Source of the DNA: Lactococcus taiwanensis | GTDB lineage: Bacteria; Bacillota; Bacilli; Lactobacillales; Streptococcaceae | Length of the DNA: 64,000 bases | Assembly (NCBI RefSeq): GCF_014905395.1 | Contig: NZ_BNDT01000007.1 | Coordinates: forward strand, 1 to 64,000 | Reading direction: 5' to 3' | In this document: positions 7,680 through 15,923 of the stretch, piece after piece | Layout: each line of letters begins with the position of its first letter | Position numbering within the stretch: the first letter of the stretch is position 1 | Notes under the pieces: generated by a model | What the model was told of the DNA's origin: nothing | Database searches by the model: none | The model's input: only the letters and a program-made list of their open reading frames with translations | Made by a program: the position numbers and the translations under genes

Positions 7680-9203
7680 TTACTTTTTCGATTTCATAAG
7701 TAGAGCGGCACCCGACATAAATAATCCAACAAAACTTAAAAACAAAGCATTTCGCTTTTCGTTTAGGTCCGGTAATATCATTTCATGGTGCGTTAAAATT
7801 ATAGTGTTCGAGTGTTCCGTTTTAACTTGTTCCACTTTTGCGATTGCTTTACTTTCATTTTTTTCTATTTTATTTGTAGTGTTTTTAAAATTATTGAGTG
7901 TATTTGTTTGCTTCAGCGTTTTCTCTACAGATTTCTCCTTATTTAAGAGCTTATATACATATAGGACTTCTGTTAACTGACCAGATTTATAATTACTTAT
8001 TATATTTGACGGTAAATTTTCTTTGTCAATTTCATACATTTTTCCCTGAAAATTAATTCTTTCAATGTAGTAAGGACTTACCGATGTATCATAAGAGGGA
8101 GCGACTTGTTCTTTCTTCCAACTTAGTTGTGGAAGCATTATATCCGGGGCAATAGCTCTACCAAGATTATCTAAATAGCGTACAACAACTTTGCCAGATA
8201 CTCTATCACTTGTTGGCATTAAAGTTTTTTTCTTATAGAAATAAGTTACATCTATAGTCTGAGTATCTTGGTATTCTCCCTTCACATTTGTTGCTAATCG
8301 TTTTCTGTCCAGATAATACTGTTCCCCATTATAATTTATTTCGTACTTGAAATAGGGCTCAATCGTTGTGTCATATCGTGGAGCAGCCTCCCCTTTTTCC
8401 CACATGACCATTGGCAATTGGGTATCATCAGCTATCGTATTGCCTTGTTCATCAACGTAATGAACAATAACACCACCAGAATTCTGTACGGAAGAAATTT
8501 CTACTTTACTCTTCTTATAAATATATGTTATTTCTACAGTTTGATCTGCTTTATAGCTGCCTTTAACATTATAAGGTTGCTTATTTTCATCTACTTCGTA
8601 AATTTCATTTTTAAATTCAATTCTCTTTTGATAATAGGGAGCTACAGTTGTATCATAAAGAGGTGGAGTAGTACCGTACACCCATTTTTCGATGGGGAGT
8701 AAATTATCATCAGCAATAGCAATCCCCTCCTCATCAACATAGTGAACGAGAACTTTTCCTATTGCTTTAGATGGAACACTTAGTGATTCTAAAGCTAGAC
8801 CTTGATTTAAGTTACCGTAGCTACTAGTGTTCAAAATATAAGATCCTGCACCATTTACTTTTATGATAAAAGTCATATAAGTATTTCCTGTACCACATAC
8901 CTGTACAGTAATAATAGTACCAGGCTCTGCATCCTCAGTTGAGGTGAAAATCCACAGTGAATTTCCCTTTTCTCCCGAAACGCTCACTCCTTTACAAATT
9001 TCATAGGGTTGTCCATTACCCGCTATTACTTTCTGAGGTTGACCATTCTTGATTACACCATCAGTTTCACCCATAATCTCTGTACCTTGCGATAAAACAA
9101 CCATTTCTGCTAATGCCTGATAGGGCATGTTCCAAACCAAACCACTAGTAAAGATTACTAGTGCTCCGCAAGCAATGGTGTTTTTTTTTAATAGACTCGT
9201 CAT
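7680..9203 (-). CDS. MucBP-repeat surface protein with atypical sorting signal
   Basis: A 507-residue secreted protein. The ATG at 9203 is preferred over an earlier one because AGGAGG lies just before it and the next residues form a signal peptide (about 1-32, cleavage near QALA-E). A 115-residue N-terminal domain is followed by three MucBP repeats of 94-residue period at about 149-231, 243-325 and 337-419 (VHYVDEEG, VHYVDEQG, VRYLDNLG), then a Lys/Asn/Thr-rich linker. The end has a hydrophobic helix and positive tail (LLMKSKK) as in sortase substrates, but the motif is LPDLN (477-481) rather than LPxTG. Such proteins bind mucin or host glycans. It is monocistronic, with promoter and terminator. 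Confidence 0.9.
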   Translation of the reverse strand: MTSLLKKNTIACGALVIFTSGLVWNMPYQALAEMVVLSQGTEIMGETDGVIKNGQPQKVIAGNGQPYEICKGVSVSGEKGNSLWIFTSTEDAEPGTIITVQVCGTGNTYMTFIIKVNGAGSYILNTSSYGNLNQGLALESLSVPSKAIGKVLVHYVDEEGIAIADDNLLPIEKWVYGTTPPLYDTTVAPYYQKRIEFKNEIYEVDENKQPYNVKGSYKADQTVEITYIYKKSKVEISSVQNSGGVIVHYVDEQGNTIADDTQLPMVMWEKGEAAPRYDTTIEPYFKYEINYNGEQYYLDRKRLATNVKGEYQDTQTIDVTYFYKKKTLMPTSDRVSGKVVVRYLDNLGRAIAPDIMLPQLSWKKEQVAPSYDTSVSPYYIERINFQGKMYEIDKENLPSNIISNYKSGQLTEVLYVYKLLNKEKSVEKTLKQTNTLNNFKNTTNKIEKNESKAIAKVEQVKTEHSNTIILTHHEMILPDLNEKRNALFLSFVGLFMSGAALLMKSKK

Positions 9204-9243
9204 AAATTTTTCCTCCTGAAATTCCAACATGTTCCACAATCAT

Positions 9244-9272
9244 ATACTATCATCTTTTTATTACTTTTCCAA
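9244..9272 (-). promoter_or_regulatory. Promoter of the MucBP gene
   Basis: TTGGAA (9267-9272), 17-base spacer, TAGTAT (9244-9249) on the minus strand, about 40 bases before the ATG. Confidence 0.5.
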
Positions 9273-9483
9273 CAGTTTTCTTTTTTATTTTTAATTGATT
9301 TCTAATCTATCATGATTAAGCACTTTTAGGTCCGTGCTTCAAAAATTTTTAAATAAGTTTCCTTGTCTTTTTAGTTAAACTCAAAGCATGTGTAACTCTT
9401 AATAAATTTTCTAACTCTGAGGTAAAACTTGAATTCACTGTATTGATTTACTCCATTTCAGGAAAGTTCTTAACACATAACAA
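9273..9483. other. Intergenic stretch, nothing recognised
   Basis: AT-rich spacer between the MucBP promoter and the ABM-gene terminator. I see no ORF with a ribosome site, no RNA gene and no repeat here. Confidence 0.5.
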
Positions 9484-9523
9484 AAAGCTAGCGTATCCTT
9501 ACTATAACGCTAGCTTTATTTTT
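9484..9523 (-). terminator. Terminator of the ABM-domain gene
   Basis: Eleven-base arms AAAGCTAGCGT (9484-9494) and ACGCTAGCTTT (9507-9517); on the minus strand the hairpin is followed by a short T run. Confidence 0.85.
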
Positions 9524-9555
9524 TTAGACATTCATTTTTTTAAATGAATATCCTA

Positions 9556-9843
9556 TTATTCTTTTATTTCCATAATATGCAATACGGGTTGTTTTAAACT
9601 ATAATTCGCCAGATTTTGAGCAAAAGCTTTTAAAAGTGGGTTTGAATTATGTTGTTCAATTGATGCTTTTGTTTCCCAATTCTCTATCATTACAAACTCG
9701 TTCTGGTTACTTACTGATTCATATAATGAATAGTCAAGACACCCCTCTTCCTTTTTTGAGGATGTAATCAACGCTTCTATTTCTCCTCGGAATTGTTCTT
9801 TCTTATCATCAGCGATATAAAACTTTGCATTAACAACAATCAT
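9556..9843 (-). CDS. ABM-domain (antibiotic biosynthesis monooxygenase-like) small protein
   Basis: A 95-residue single-domain protein of the dimeric ferredoxin-like ABM fold (YgiN/HmoA-like). Typical features are the opening MIVVNAKFYIADDKKEQF, the central GCLDYSLYESVSNQNEFVMIENWETKA and the helix SIEQHNSNPLLKAF. Relatives act as quinol monooxygenases, heme-degrading enzymes or unknown detoxification factors; the residues visible do not decide between these. It is monocistronic, with AAAGGA before the ATG and a good terminator. Confidence 0.85.
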   Translation of the reverse strand: MIVVNAKFYIADDKKEQFRGEIEALITSSKKEEGCLDYSLYESVSNQNEFVMIENWETKASIEQHNSNPLLKAFAQNLANYSLKQPVLHIMEIKE

Positions 9844-10033
9844 CGGTTATTTTCCTTTTTTTAGTCTATTTTCAATTATTGCAATTAAGTCTCCTCAATT
9901 GTTGATTAATCAATAATTGATAAATCATATAATAAGACATTTTATTCATATTTGCAAATTTTTAGATTTCATAGATGAGATTTCCAATCACAGAAATAAC
10001 TCCTTGTCCTATTTCTAAAGTCACTAATACTCA

Positions 10034-12790
10034 CTACCAGATCTTAATTTTAAAGATTTCCTTGATGCCGGATAAAATTAAAGTAGGTAGAGCTGGTATA
10101 AAAAGAACCAGAAGGTAAATGGGTAGTGTAAGTTGTGCAGTTCCCATTATATTATTAAAGAAAGGAAGCATTGTAACTAAAAAGGAGGAAAAACCAGCAA
10201 ATAATACTGCAACTACTAAGCGTTTATTTTCAAATGGATTTCTTCTAAAAAGTGTCCTTGAACTTCTAGCATCAAAAACATGCCACAATTGACCATAAAC
10301 CAGTGTAAGAAAAGCCACAGTCTGAGCTTCACTAGTCTCCATTCCACTACGGGCAGCTAATAAAAAGCTTAGATATACCATTGCTCCCATGATACCGCCC
10401 CGGATTAGTACACGTGACCATGTATAATTAGCAAGAATTGATTGCCTCGGATCTCTTGGTTTTTCTTTCATCAAATCAGTTTCTGCAACATCGTAACCTA
10501 ATGTAAAAGAAGGGATAGCATCACTTACCATGTTGACCCAAAGCACCATTAAGGCAGTAAGCGTAGGGGTCATAGCTGCTACATTACCTACTGTTTTTCT
10601 AAATAGGAGCAGTCCCAAGATGAGCGCGAGGACTTCAGCGACATTCGTTGTCAACTCATGCCTCATAAAATTTTTGATATTTGCATATATGGTTCGTCCA
10701 CTGTAAACAGATTTTTCGATAGTAGTAAACTTATCATCCAATAAGATTAGATCTGCCGAATCTTTAGTAACCTCGGTTCCCGTAATCCCCATCGCAACAC
10801 CAATATCAGCTGCTCGCAAAGCAGGTGCGTCATTTACTCCATCTCCGGTCATTGCGACTACCTGTTCGTGCGCTTGAAGTTGTTTTACAATTCGTTGTTT
10901 GTGTTCAGGTGTTACCCGAGCGTAAACCCTCACCTTAGTTACTATTTCAAAAAGCTCTTCATCAGACATCTTCTCAAGGTCAATTCCTTTTAAAACTTTG
11001 GCATTTTTTGAATCTACTATTCCTAAATCATAGGCGATAGCTCGAGCAGTCTTTTCATGATCCCCTGTAATCATCACTACATTTATATTAGCTTCATGGA
11101 GCTGCCTAACTGATTCTTTAACTTCTTGGCGAGGAGGGTCAATAATTCCCGCAACACCAGTAAGTATAAAGTCTTTCTCTAATTCATCTGTTGAGCCGCT
11201 TAAAGCCTGTTCTTCACTTAACTCTCTCTGAGCTACTGCTAATGTCCTTAGCGCTTCTTCAGCATAGGCATCCACCACGGCTAGGAAATCTGTTTTGGCT
11301 TTCTCCGTTTGTTCTACTTTGTCCTCTATTAATACTCCTGAACACTTATCAATCAATACATCTGGGGCTCCCTTCGTATAGAGATAATACTTCCCATCCT
11401 GCTTAACTACCACACTCATCATTTTTCTAGTACTCGTAAAAGGAAGGGTTCTAATGAGTTGTTCATCGCGTAATATATTTACCTTATCGTAATTTGCCTT
11501 CTTACCAAGCACGGTTAGGGCGATTTCAGTCGGATTACCGAAAGCTTTTGTTACTTTGTTCTCTTCTCTTACTTGCGAATCATTACATAAGACGATTCCT
11601 CTCATAAAGGAGTCATAATTTTTTTGCTGGGTCACTTTTGTTTCAGGAGCTATATCTCCTGTAGTATGATACCCTAATCCTTCTACCTTATAACTTTGCC
11701 CATTCGCATGGAATTTTGTTACTGTCATTTCATTTTGAGTCAGAGTACCAGTCTTATCTGAACAAATATAAGAGGTACTTCCGAGCGTCTCTACGCTACT
11801 TAGCGTTTTAATCAAGCCCTTATTTTTGGACATCTTTACTGCACCAATCGTCAATACAATGGATAAAACAACTGGAAGAGCATCTGGTATAGAAGCTACT
11901 GCTAGAGCAATCGAAGTTGAAAATACTGTAGTCACTGAAGCCACAGAAAGCTCACCCGAACTAATTAATCCGAAAATAAAAGTAAGCACGACAATTCCTG
12001 CAGATATTTTCATTAGGGTTTTAGTCAATTTTTTTACAGTTTCTTGAAGTGGTGATTGTTTTACTGACACATTTTTCATCAGCTGAGAAATTTTTCCTAA
12101 CTCAGTGTGTACTCCTGTTGCCACAACTAAACCTATGCCTTGACCACTTGAAACTACTGATCCCGAAAATCCCATATTTTTTTGATCACCAATCTCAACC
12201 TCTTCATTGATAGCAGCCGTAATTTTTATAATAGCATCAGCTTCTCCTGTCAAATGCGCTTCTATAAGTTGAAGTTCATCAGCTTCTAGCCACCGCACGT
12301 CAGCTTCAACAAAATCGCCTGCTCCAACTTTGACAAGGTCGCCTACGACTAGTTCATTCGCGGGTATTTTCTCTATACTTCCCTCTCTAATAACAGATAC
12401 GAAACGATTATTCATTTCTTTTAATGCATTTAAATTTTTTCGTGCACTAATTTCCTGCCAAAAACCTAAGAAAGCATTAATTAAAATAAGAATCGCAATA
12501 GCGATAGCTTCATAAAGAGCTTCCTTACCATGTTGCGAATCATGCACTACTTGGAAAGAGTAAATAGCGCTAAAAAAAGATAGAGCAACTGCACCTAATA
12601 AAACAACAACAATCGGCTCTTTAAAACTTTTTAAAAATACCTTGAGGTAGCTCTCTTCTTTCTCTTCAGGAAGCTTGTTTTCGCCGTAAGCGGATCGGTT
12701 CCTATTTACTTGATCGCGTGAAAGACCCCGTTCGATTTGGAGGTCATAATATTCCAGTAGATTATTTGTAGTTTGCTGATAAAATTTCAT
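10034..12790 (-). CDS. P-type (type II) cation-transporting ATPase, calcium-type
   Basis: A 918-residue P-type ATPase with a full set of motifs: actuator loop TGEA (181-184), phosphorylation site SDKTGTLTQ with Asp345, nucleotide-domain KGAPDVL, and hinge TGDGVNDAPALRAADIGVAMG. Ten membrane helices are expected, with the large cytoplasmic loop between M4 and M5. Ion-site signatures are IPDALP in M4 (residues 301-306; most type II pumps have PEGLP or PEALP) and WVNMVSDAIPSFTLG in M6. It resembles bacterial Ca2+ (or Mn2+) efflux pumps such as CaxP/YoaB. Its mRNA leader contains an intrinsic terminator, so it is probably regulated by attenuation. Confidence 0.92.
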   Translation of the reverse strand: MKFYQQTTNNLLEYYDLQIERGLSRDQVNRNRSAYGENKLPEEKEESYLKVFLKSFKEPIVVVLLGAVALSFFSAIYSFQVVHDSQHGKEALYEAIAIAILILINAFLGFWQEISARKNLNALKEMNNRFVSVIREGSIEKIPANELVVGDLVKVGAGDFVEADVRWLEADELQLIEAHLTGEADAIIKITAAINEEVEIGDQKNMGFSGSVVSSGQGIGLVVATGVHTELGKISQLMKNVSVKQSPLQETVKKLTKTLMKISAGIVVLTFIFGLISSGELSVASVTTVFSTSIALAVASIPDALPVVLSIVLTIGAVKMSKNKGLIKTLSSVETLGSTSYICSDKTGTLTQNEMTVTKFHANGQSYKVEGLGYHTTGDIAPETKVTQQKNYDSFMRGIVLCNDSQVREENKVTKAFGNPTEIALTVLGKKANYDKVNILRDEQLIRTLPFTSTRKMMSVVVKQDGKYYLYTKGAPDVLIDKCSGVLIEDKVEQTEKAKTDFLAVVDAYAEEALRTLAVAQRELSEEQALSGSTDELEKDFILTGVAGIIDPPRQEVKESVRQLHEANINVVMITGDHEKTARAIAYDLGIVDSKNAKVLKGIDLEKMSDEELFEIVTKVRVYARVTPEHKQRIVKQLQAHEQVVAMTGDGVNDAPALRAADIGVAMGITGTEVTKDSADLILLDDKFTTIEKSVYSGRTIYANIKNFMRHELTTNVAEVLALILGLLLFRKTVGNVAAMTPTLTALMVLWVNMVSDAIPSFTLGYDVAETDLMKEKPRDPRQSILANYTWSRVLIRGGIMGAMVYLSFLLAARSGMETSEAQTVAFLTLVYGQLWHVFDARSSRTLFRRNPFENKRLVVAVLFAGFSSFLVTMLPFFNNIMGTAQLTLPIYLLVLFIPALPTLILSGIKEIFKIKIW

Positions 12791-12817
12791 TCAACTTCCT
12801 TTCTTCTTATAAACAAC

Positions 12818-12881
12818 AAAAAAAGCGCAAACCTTCAAAACTATCTCCTCACCCTTGGAGATATGTCTTGAAAGCTTGCGC
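12818..12881 (-). promoter_or_regulatory. Structured leader with intrinsic terminator before the cation ATPase
   Basis: On the minus strand an extended hairpin forms from three helices separated by internal loops: GCGCAA/TTGCGC (12876-12881 with 12825-12830), TTCAA/TTGAA (12868-12872 with 12834-12838) and ATCTCC/GGAGAT (12857-12862 with 12843-12848), followed directly by T7 (12824-12818). It lies between the likely promoter and the ATPase ribosome site. It could be a riboswitch-type attenuator or simply the terminator of the upstream MFS gene. Confidence 0.65.
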
Positions 12882-12910
12882 CCAACCTAGTCATTTATTA
12901 AATTAATTTA

Positions 12911-12939
12911 ATTCTAACATTATTTTAATTAACAGTCAA
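12911..12939 (-). promoter_or_regulatory. Promoter of the cation ATPase
   Basis: TTGACT (12934-12939), 17-base spacer, TAGAAT (12911-12916). Initiation near 12904 would give a leader of about 114 bases that contains the hairpin. Confidence 0.7.
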
Positions 12940-12985
12940 TAGTTTTTTTGAAAATAAATCAGAATGGGAGATAATATTTCCATTA

Positions 12986-14395
12986 TCAACGCTGGTTTAC
13001 TTTGTCTCTTTTTTCCTTTAAAAATAAACCTAATACAAATCCTATGCATACAAAGCCGAGTAAAAGTGCAAAAGTATGGTGATAAGCGATCAAATGACTA
13101 TTTATAGGTGAAAGCCCATTCTGATTTTTGATTTGACCACTTAAAAAAGCCGTTAAAAAGGCGATTGCAAAAGAGTTAACCACTTGCATCATTTCATTGG
13201 TCAGAGGAGTGACTCGACTGATATTTTTCATGGGAACAGACTGAAGGGCGTGGTTATTAACTTGCATATTAACCAGACCTTGACTTAAACCAAGTAAAAC
13301 GATGGCACCGATAGTGAAAGGTAAAGATGAACTAGGCTTAATTTGAGTAAAAAGGGTCAAGCTGAAAGCACCAAGCAGAAATCCCGGCAGAACTGCGGCT
13401 TTCGTCCCAAATTTATCAAAAATACGTCCACCGATTGTCATACCTAAAAAACTCGCAATAGCCTGTGGAACCATGACTAAGCCAGTTTTTTCAGAAGAAA
13501 GTCCGACGACATTTTGTAAGTAAAGTGGGACAAGAAGCATGGCCCCGAAAACAACGATTTGATTGAGCCACATGAGCGAAATTCCTTTTGTAAATTCAGG
13601 AATTGTAAAAGCTCGAAGGTGTAAGAGAGGATTTTCAACACGTAGTTCAACAATAATGAATAAAAGCAACATGATTAAACCAAGCCCTACAAAAGGGAGC
13701 GCAGCAGGGTTTGACCAGCCTTTATCTGCCCCAACGTGGACACCATAAATTAAAATTGGAAAGGCAAATGGAGAAAGAAGAGTCCCTTTTAAGTCAATTT
13801 TGCTTGCTTTATTTGCAGGAAAATTTGGGAGAAAGAGGAGAACAAAGATTAAGGCGAGAATGCCAACCGGAAGATTAATCAAAAAGACAGTTGACCAATT
13901 GAAGTGTTTAACTAAGAAACCTGAAAGTGCAGGTCCTATTGTTGGAGCGAGCAACATTGGTAACCCTAGAAGGCCCATCATTGAACCTCGTTTTTCCATT
14001 GGGATAATTTTAAAAGACATCCCAATTCCGATTGGAGCAACAACGCCACCAGTTAAGCCTTGAGCAATTCGCCAAATAATAAGACTTTGCAGGGAGTGAG
14101 CATTAGCTGCAAGAAATGAAGCGATAGTGAAAAAAATGATTGCTAAAGCAAAAACTTTTTTATCTGAAAAGCGGTCTCCCAAAAATCCAGCAAATGGAAT
14201 AACTGTGGCCATAGCTAAAGTATAAGCAGTAATAACCCACTGACTATTTGAGAGATTTTGATGGAAAGCAGACTGGATATGCGGAAGAGTGACATTCATA
14301 ATGGTTGTATCCATCATTACTAAAAGCATTCCAATTGCAATTGTTAAAACCGCAGGTAAGACTTTTTTTAAATTAAAATCATTAGTATTATTCAT
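12986..14395 (-). CDS. MFS efflux transporter, DHA2 (EmrB/QacA) family
   Basis: A 469-residue, highly hydrophobic transporter with about 14 membrane helices. Family marks are MDTTIMNVTLPHIQ in the first helix, WVITAYTLAMATVIPFAG, the inter-helix GDRFSDKKVF and the motif C-like stretch GPALSGFLVKHFNWSTVFLINLPVG. These proteins export drugs or dyes by proton antiport. The gene follows a TetR-type regulator on the same strand and has a promoter overlapped by an inverted repeat, so it is the regulator's likely target. Start chosen by GAAGG six bases upstream. Substrates are unknown. Confidence 0.92.
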   Translation of the reverse strand: MNNTNDFNLKKVLPAVLTIAIGMLLVMMDTTIMNVTLPHIQSAFHQNLSNSQWVITAYTLAMATVIPFAGFLGDRFSDKKVFALAIIFFTIASFLAANAHSLQSLIIWRIAQGLTGGVVAPIGIGMSFKIIPMEKRGSMMGLLGLPMLLAPTIGPALSGFLVKHFNWSTVFLINLPVGILALIFVLLFLPNFPANKASKIDLKGTLLSPFAFPILIYGVHVGADKGWSNPAALPFVGLGLIMLLLFIIVELRVENPLLHLRAFTIPEFTKGISLMWLNQIVVFGAMLLVPLYLQNVVGLSSEKTGLVMVPQAIASFLGMTIGGRIFDKFGTKAAVLPGFLLGAFSLTLFTQIKPSSSLPFTIGAIVLLGLSQGLVNMQVNNHALQSVPMKNISRVTPLTNEMMQVVNSFAIAFLTAFLSGQIKNQNGLSPINSHLIAYHHTFALLLGFVCIGFVLGLFLKEKRDKVNQR

Positions 14396-14418
14396 AAAGA
14401 ACCTTCTTTTATATTTTT

Positions 14419-14466
14419 AGAACACTGTTCGGTAAAAATAATACCATTGTTCTGAAATAAAGTCAA
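14419..14466 (-). promoter_or_regulatory. MFS promoter with overlapping TetR-type operator
   Basis: Minus-strand promoter TTGACT (14461-14466), 17-base spacer, TATTAT (14438-14443). It overlaps the palindrome GAACACTGTTC (14420-14430) and a wider repeat AGAACA/TGTTCT (14419-14424, 14448-14453) flanking the -10 box. Confidence 0.65.
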
Positions 14467-14491
14467 GAAAAAAACTTCCTCAGGAAGTTTT
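14466..14491 (-). terminator. Terminator of the TetR gene
   Basis: Nine-base arms AAAACTTCC (14471-14479) and GGAAGTTTT (14483-14491), loop of three, and a T7 run on the minus strand that abuts the -35 box of the next gene. Confidence 0.85.
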
Positions 14492-14498
14492 CTATAAA

Positions 14499-15125
14499 TT
14501 AATTAATTTTAAGCATTTTTTCAATTCCTGAAATAATAAGCTGTAAACCAAACTCAAAACTTTCAGAAGAGCCAAGACTAGTAAGGCTTTCAGTTCGCCA
14601 ATATTTATCAAGAAAAGGAGCCAGTTGTACCAGAGGAATTTTGACAGTAGAAACGGGTTTTTCGGGTTGCTCTACTAAACGATCACGATCTATTTTACTG
14701 GTGTAAATAAAATTTAGAAAAAGGTTAATGGTGTAAAATTTGTGATCATCAGAAAGCTTGAGATCATCTACAATCATTAAAAGTTTATCAAAGAGCCGAA
14801 GATAGTTCTCAGATTCTGGTGGATAATCCATCATCAATTGTGCGAGGTTTGGATAAGCTTCTAAAACAGCATAAATATTTTTACCATAGACGAAAAGGCG
14901 GTCTTGCCATGTTTTTTCATTTGCTGGAAAAATAATTTCAAGACTTGCTTTATCAATAAGTGCTGCAAAAAGTGCTTCTTTACTTGAAAAATGGTAGTAA
15001 AGAGAAGACACTGTCATTCCTAGCCGACTAGCTAACTTACGCATTGAAAATTCTGTGAGAGGAAGTTCTTCTAAAAGTTCCCAGCTGCTACTAATAATTT
15101 TATCTTTGGTTGGTTGAGTCGCCAT
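14499..15125 (-). CDS. TetR-family transcriptional regulator of the adjacent efflux pump
   Basis: A 208-residue TetR-type repressor: residues about 5-52 form the DNA-binding domain (TEFSMRKLASRLGMTVSSLYYHFSSKEALFAALID), the rest a helical ligand-binding domain like the TetR_C class. The ATG at 15125 is preferred to an in-frame TTG six bases upstream because AGAAAG lies seven bases before it. It sits directly upstream of, and in line with, the DHA2 efflux gene, whose promoter carries a suitable palindrome. The inducer is unknown. Confidence 0.9.
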   Translation of the reverse strand: MATQPTKDKIISSSWELLEELPLTEFSMRKLASRLGMTVSSLYYHFSSKEALFAALIDKASLEIIFPANEKTWQDRLFVYGKNIYAVLEAYPNLAQLMMDYPPESENYLRLFDKLLMIVDDLKLSDDHKFYTINLFLNFIYTSKIDRDRLVEQPEKPVSTVKIPLVQLAPFLDKYWRTESLTSLGSSESFEFGLQLIISGIEKMLKIN

Positions 15126-15260
15126 ATGCAAACTTTCTATGATTTTTATTTTGTCTAATACAAATTTGACTTACAATTCTATTTTATTGTAAAAGTGAAT
15201 AAAAAGCTATTTTTTATAATCAGACGATTAAAAAGCTTCACTATTGATGGAATTATTGAT

Positions 15261-15300
15261 TTTGTAAGCTTACTGACAGAATGGTCAGTAAACTTACAAA
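15261..15300. repeat. TGACAG-family palindrome, first copy in the window
   Basis: Seventeen-base arms (15261-15277 and 15284-15300, one mismatch) with core TTACTGAC and GTCAGTAA. It lies between the spx terminator and the TetR gene and is the leftmost copy of the family. Confidence 0.8.
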
Positions 15301-15320
15301 AAAAAGACGCTATTGCGTCT
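15297..15320 (-). terminator. Terminator of spx
   Basis: AGACGC (15305-15310) pairs with GCGTCT (15315-15320) across TATT; on the minus strand it is followed by T8. Confidence 0.8.
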
Positions 15321-15349
15321 ATAAAAATTCCAATAATAATGAATGTTTT

Positions 15350-15748
15350 TTAAATTGCTGAACGCAAACGCGCTCCGCCATTTTCCAAAATACGGACTGT
15401 ACGGGGCAAGAAGGCACGAATTTCTTCTTCGTTATAACCTACATGGAGACGTTTTTCATCCATGATGATGGGGCGGCGCATAATTTGAGGATTTTCAGAG
15501 ATAATTTTGATTGCTTGTGAAAGTGAAATATCTTCAAAATCAACGCCTAAAGTCTTGACAAAACGATTTCGACTTGAAATCAATCCTTCAACACCATCAT
15601 CACACTTTTGCAAAATTTGGCTAATCTCTGTTGTTGATAATGGATCTGCAATGAGATTTCTTTCGTTAAATGGGATATGGTGATATGAAAGCCAAGTTTT
15701 AGCTTTTTTACAGCTTGTACAAGAGGGTGCTGTATAAATTGTGATCAT
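15350..15748 (-). CDS. spx: Spx, redox-sensing RNA polymerase-binding regulator
   Basis: A 132-residue Spx protein. The redox switch CTSC is at residues 10-13 (MITIYTAPSCTSCKKAKTWL), and the conserved MRRPIIMDEKRLHVGYNEEEIRAFLPR block is in the C-terminal half. Spx binds the alpha C-terminal domain of RNA polymerase and redirects it to thiol-stress genes; it is degraded by ClpXP, whose ClpP subunit is encoded nearby at 16648. Length matches the family (about 131). Lactococci carry several Spx paralogues, so the exact number (spxA1, trmA etc.) is not assigned. A cysteine-less relative lies at 5248-5610. Confidence 0.95.
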   Translation of the reverse strand: MITIYTAPSCTSCKKAKTWLSYHHIPFNERNLIADPLSTTEISQILQKCDDGVEGLISSRNRFVKTLGVDFEDISLSQAIKIISENPQIMRRPIIMDEKRLHVGYNEEEIRAFLPRTVRILENGGARLRSAI

Positions 15749-15883
15749 CGTCTCTCCTTCGTCTATATTTATTTAATTAATTAATACTATTAAACATCAA
15801 TGATTGTACAATTATACCACATTTATAAACTTAAAAAAAGACCTTTTCAAAGTTTTTTCATAATTATTTTCAAAAATTAAAAA

Positions 15884-15918
15884 AGAAAAAAACACCCTAA
15901 AATAAGTGCTTTTTTTAT
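15884..15918 (-). terminator. Terminator of the 176-residue membrane protein gene
   Basis: On the minus strand AAAAAAGCAC pairs with GTGTTTTTT (one G-U pair), ending in a T run just after the stop codon. Confidence 0.55.
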
Positions 15919-15923
15919 GGTTA

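Noticed and set aside
8418-8702. 94-codon plus-strand frame inside the MucBP gene
   Set aside because: Antisense to a strongly supported repeat protein; no ribosome site.
12818-12881. yybP-ykoY manganese riboswitch
   Set aside because: The conserved GGGGAGUA block and helix arrangement are not present; kept only as an unclassified leader.
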